From: Baffinella frigidus
Lineage: Eukaryota > Cryptophyceae > Cryptomonadales > Baffinellaceae
Assembly: GCA_026770585.1 (NCBI GenBank)
Contig: MU647771.1
Coordinates: forward strand, 7,501 to 53,451
Direction of reading: 5' to 3'
DNA length: 45,951 nucleotides
Shown: in pieces, positions 45,739 through 45,951 of the stretch
Layout of the letters: the number at the start of each line of letters is the position of its first letter
Position numbering within the stretch: the stretch's first letter is position 1
Program-made: the position numbers and the translations under genes
Notes under the pieces: model-generated
The model's input: the letters and a program-made list of their open reading frames with translations, nothing else
Told to the model about the DNA's origin: nothing
The model's database searches: none

Positions 45739-45951
45739 GGGCGGCGAAGGCACGCGCCACTTCAAGCGCATGTATTACAGGACACCACATCCTGACTTAC
45801 AGACGAGATATCGTCACCGCAACCCCCGATTCCCTACTCCCTACCCGTCGCTTCTGCTCTTACGCTACCCCCTCGCCCACCGCCACCGCCGCGCCCTCGC
45901 CCACCGCCACCGCCGCGCCCTCGCCGATCGCCACCGCCGCCCCCTCGCCGA
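45739..45951. repeat. Right-edge spacer with 24-base tandem repeat
   Basis: From 45870 to the edge a 24-base unit (CCCTCGCCCACCGCCACCGC and four more bases) repeats three times with a partial fourth. One plus-strand frame would read as APSPTATA repeats, like the Pro/Ala-rich tract of the 29227 gene, but no start is visible, so I do not call a gene. Confidence 0.75.

Noticed and set aside
1-45951. Reassignment of TAG or TGA to sense codons throughout
   Set aside because: Intact genes end naturally at TAG (26341, 37139), TGA (26209, 37029) and TAA (30384, 41885), so a simple code change does not fit.
1-45951. tRNA, rRNA or rho-independent terminators
   Set aside because: I looked for clover-leaf arms and for GC stems followed by T runs and saw none convincing. 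The hairpins at 30421-30715 lack T tracts.

Overview
The window looks like DNA from a large double-stranded DNA virus of a microbial eukaryote that is transcribed in the nucleus, or from such a virus resident in a protist chromosome. The evidence is eukaryotic signals combined with viral-style gene packing. At least seven genes have a TATA box of the form TATTTAAG, TATAAAGG or TATATAAC 25 to 110 bases before the ATG. Several genes are followed by AATAAA or ATTAAA. Two spliceosomal introns can be placed with good support. Small ankyrin-repeat genes sit on both strands with short spacers. No hallmark capsid, polymerase or packaging gene lies here, so the assignment (mirusvirus-like, pandoravirus-like, or a host locus) is inference.

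Left half (1-22119, all minus strand). A partial gene runs off the left edge (1-431). Then a very large coding unit fills 815-22119. It has five open segments (22119-21067, 21104-19218, 19217-7116, 7119-2228 and 1934-815) that read like one roughly 7,000-residue membrane-anchored, cysteine-rich surface protein. The joins are a change of frame, an in-frame TAG, an ATGA overlap with a -1 change of frame, and a canonical GTGAGT...CAG intron. The product begins and ends with groups of membrane helices, and the middle is ectodomain-like.

Middle (22120-30900). This part holds small genes of unknown function, a 352-residue ankyrin protein, an ankyrin gene and a repeat-like gene each interrupted by an in-frame stop, and a proline-rich protein with two C-terminal helix-turn-helix units. 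Three related hairpin units follow the last one.

Right half (30900-45951). A TCP11 (T-complex protein 11/SOK1) family gene is split by a 231-base intron. After it come five ankyrin genes (four continuous and one interrupted by an in-frame TAG), a protein with a triplicated about 75-residue unit, two Cys/His-rich putative zinc proteins, a 339-residue unknown protein, and a coiled-coil gene interrupted by an in-frame TGA.

Themes: in-frame stops inside otherwise continuous proteins (positions 19220, 27549, 28512, 42420, 45358), frame changes near 21100 and 7120, a dispersed CCTTAAGTGGCCAGC-type module near gene ends, and abundant micro- and minisatellites in every spacer. The broken frames could be decay of an endogenous copy, sequence errors, recoding or very short introns; the sequence alone does not decide.
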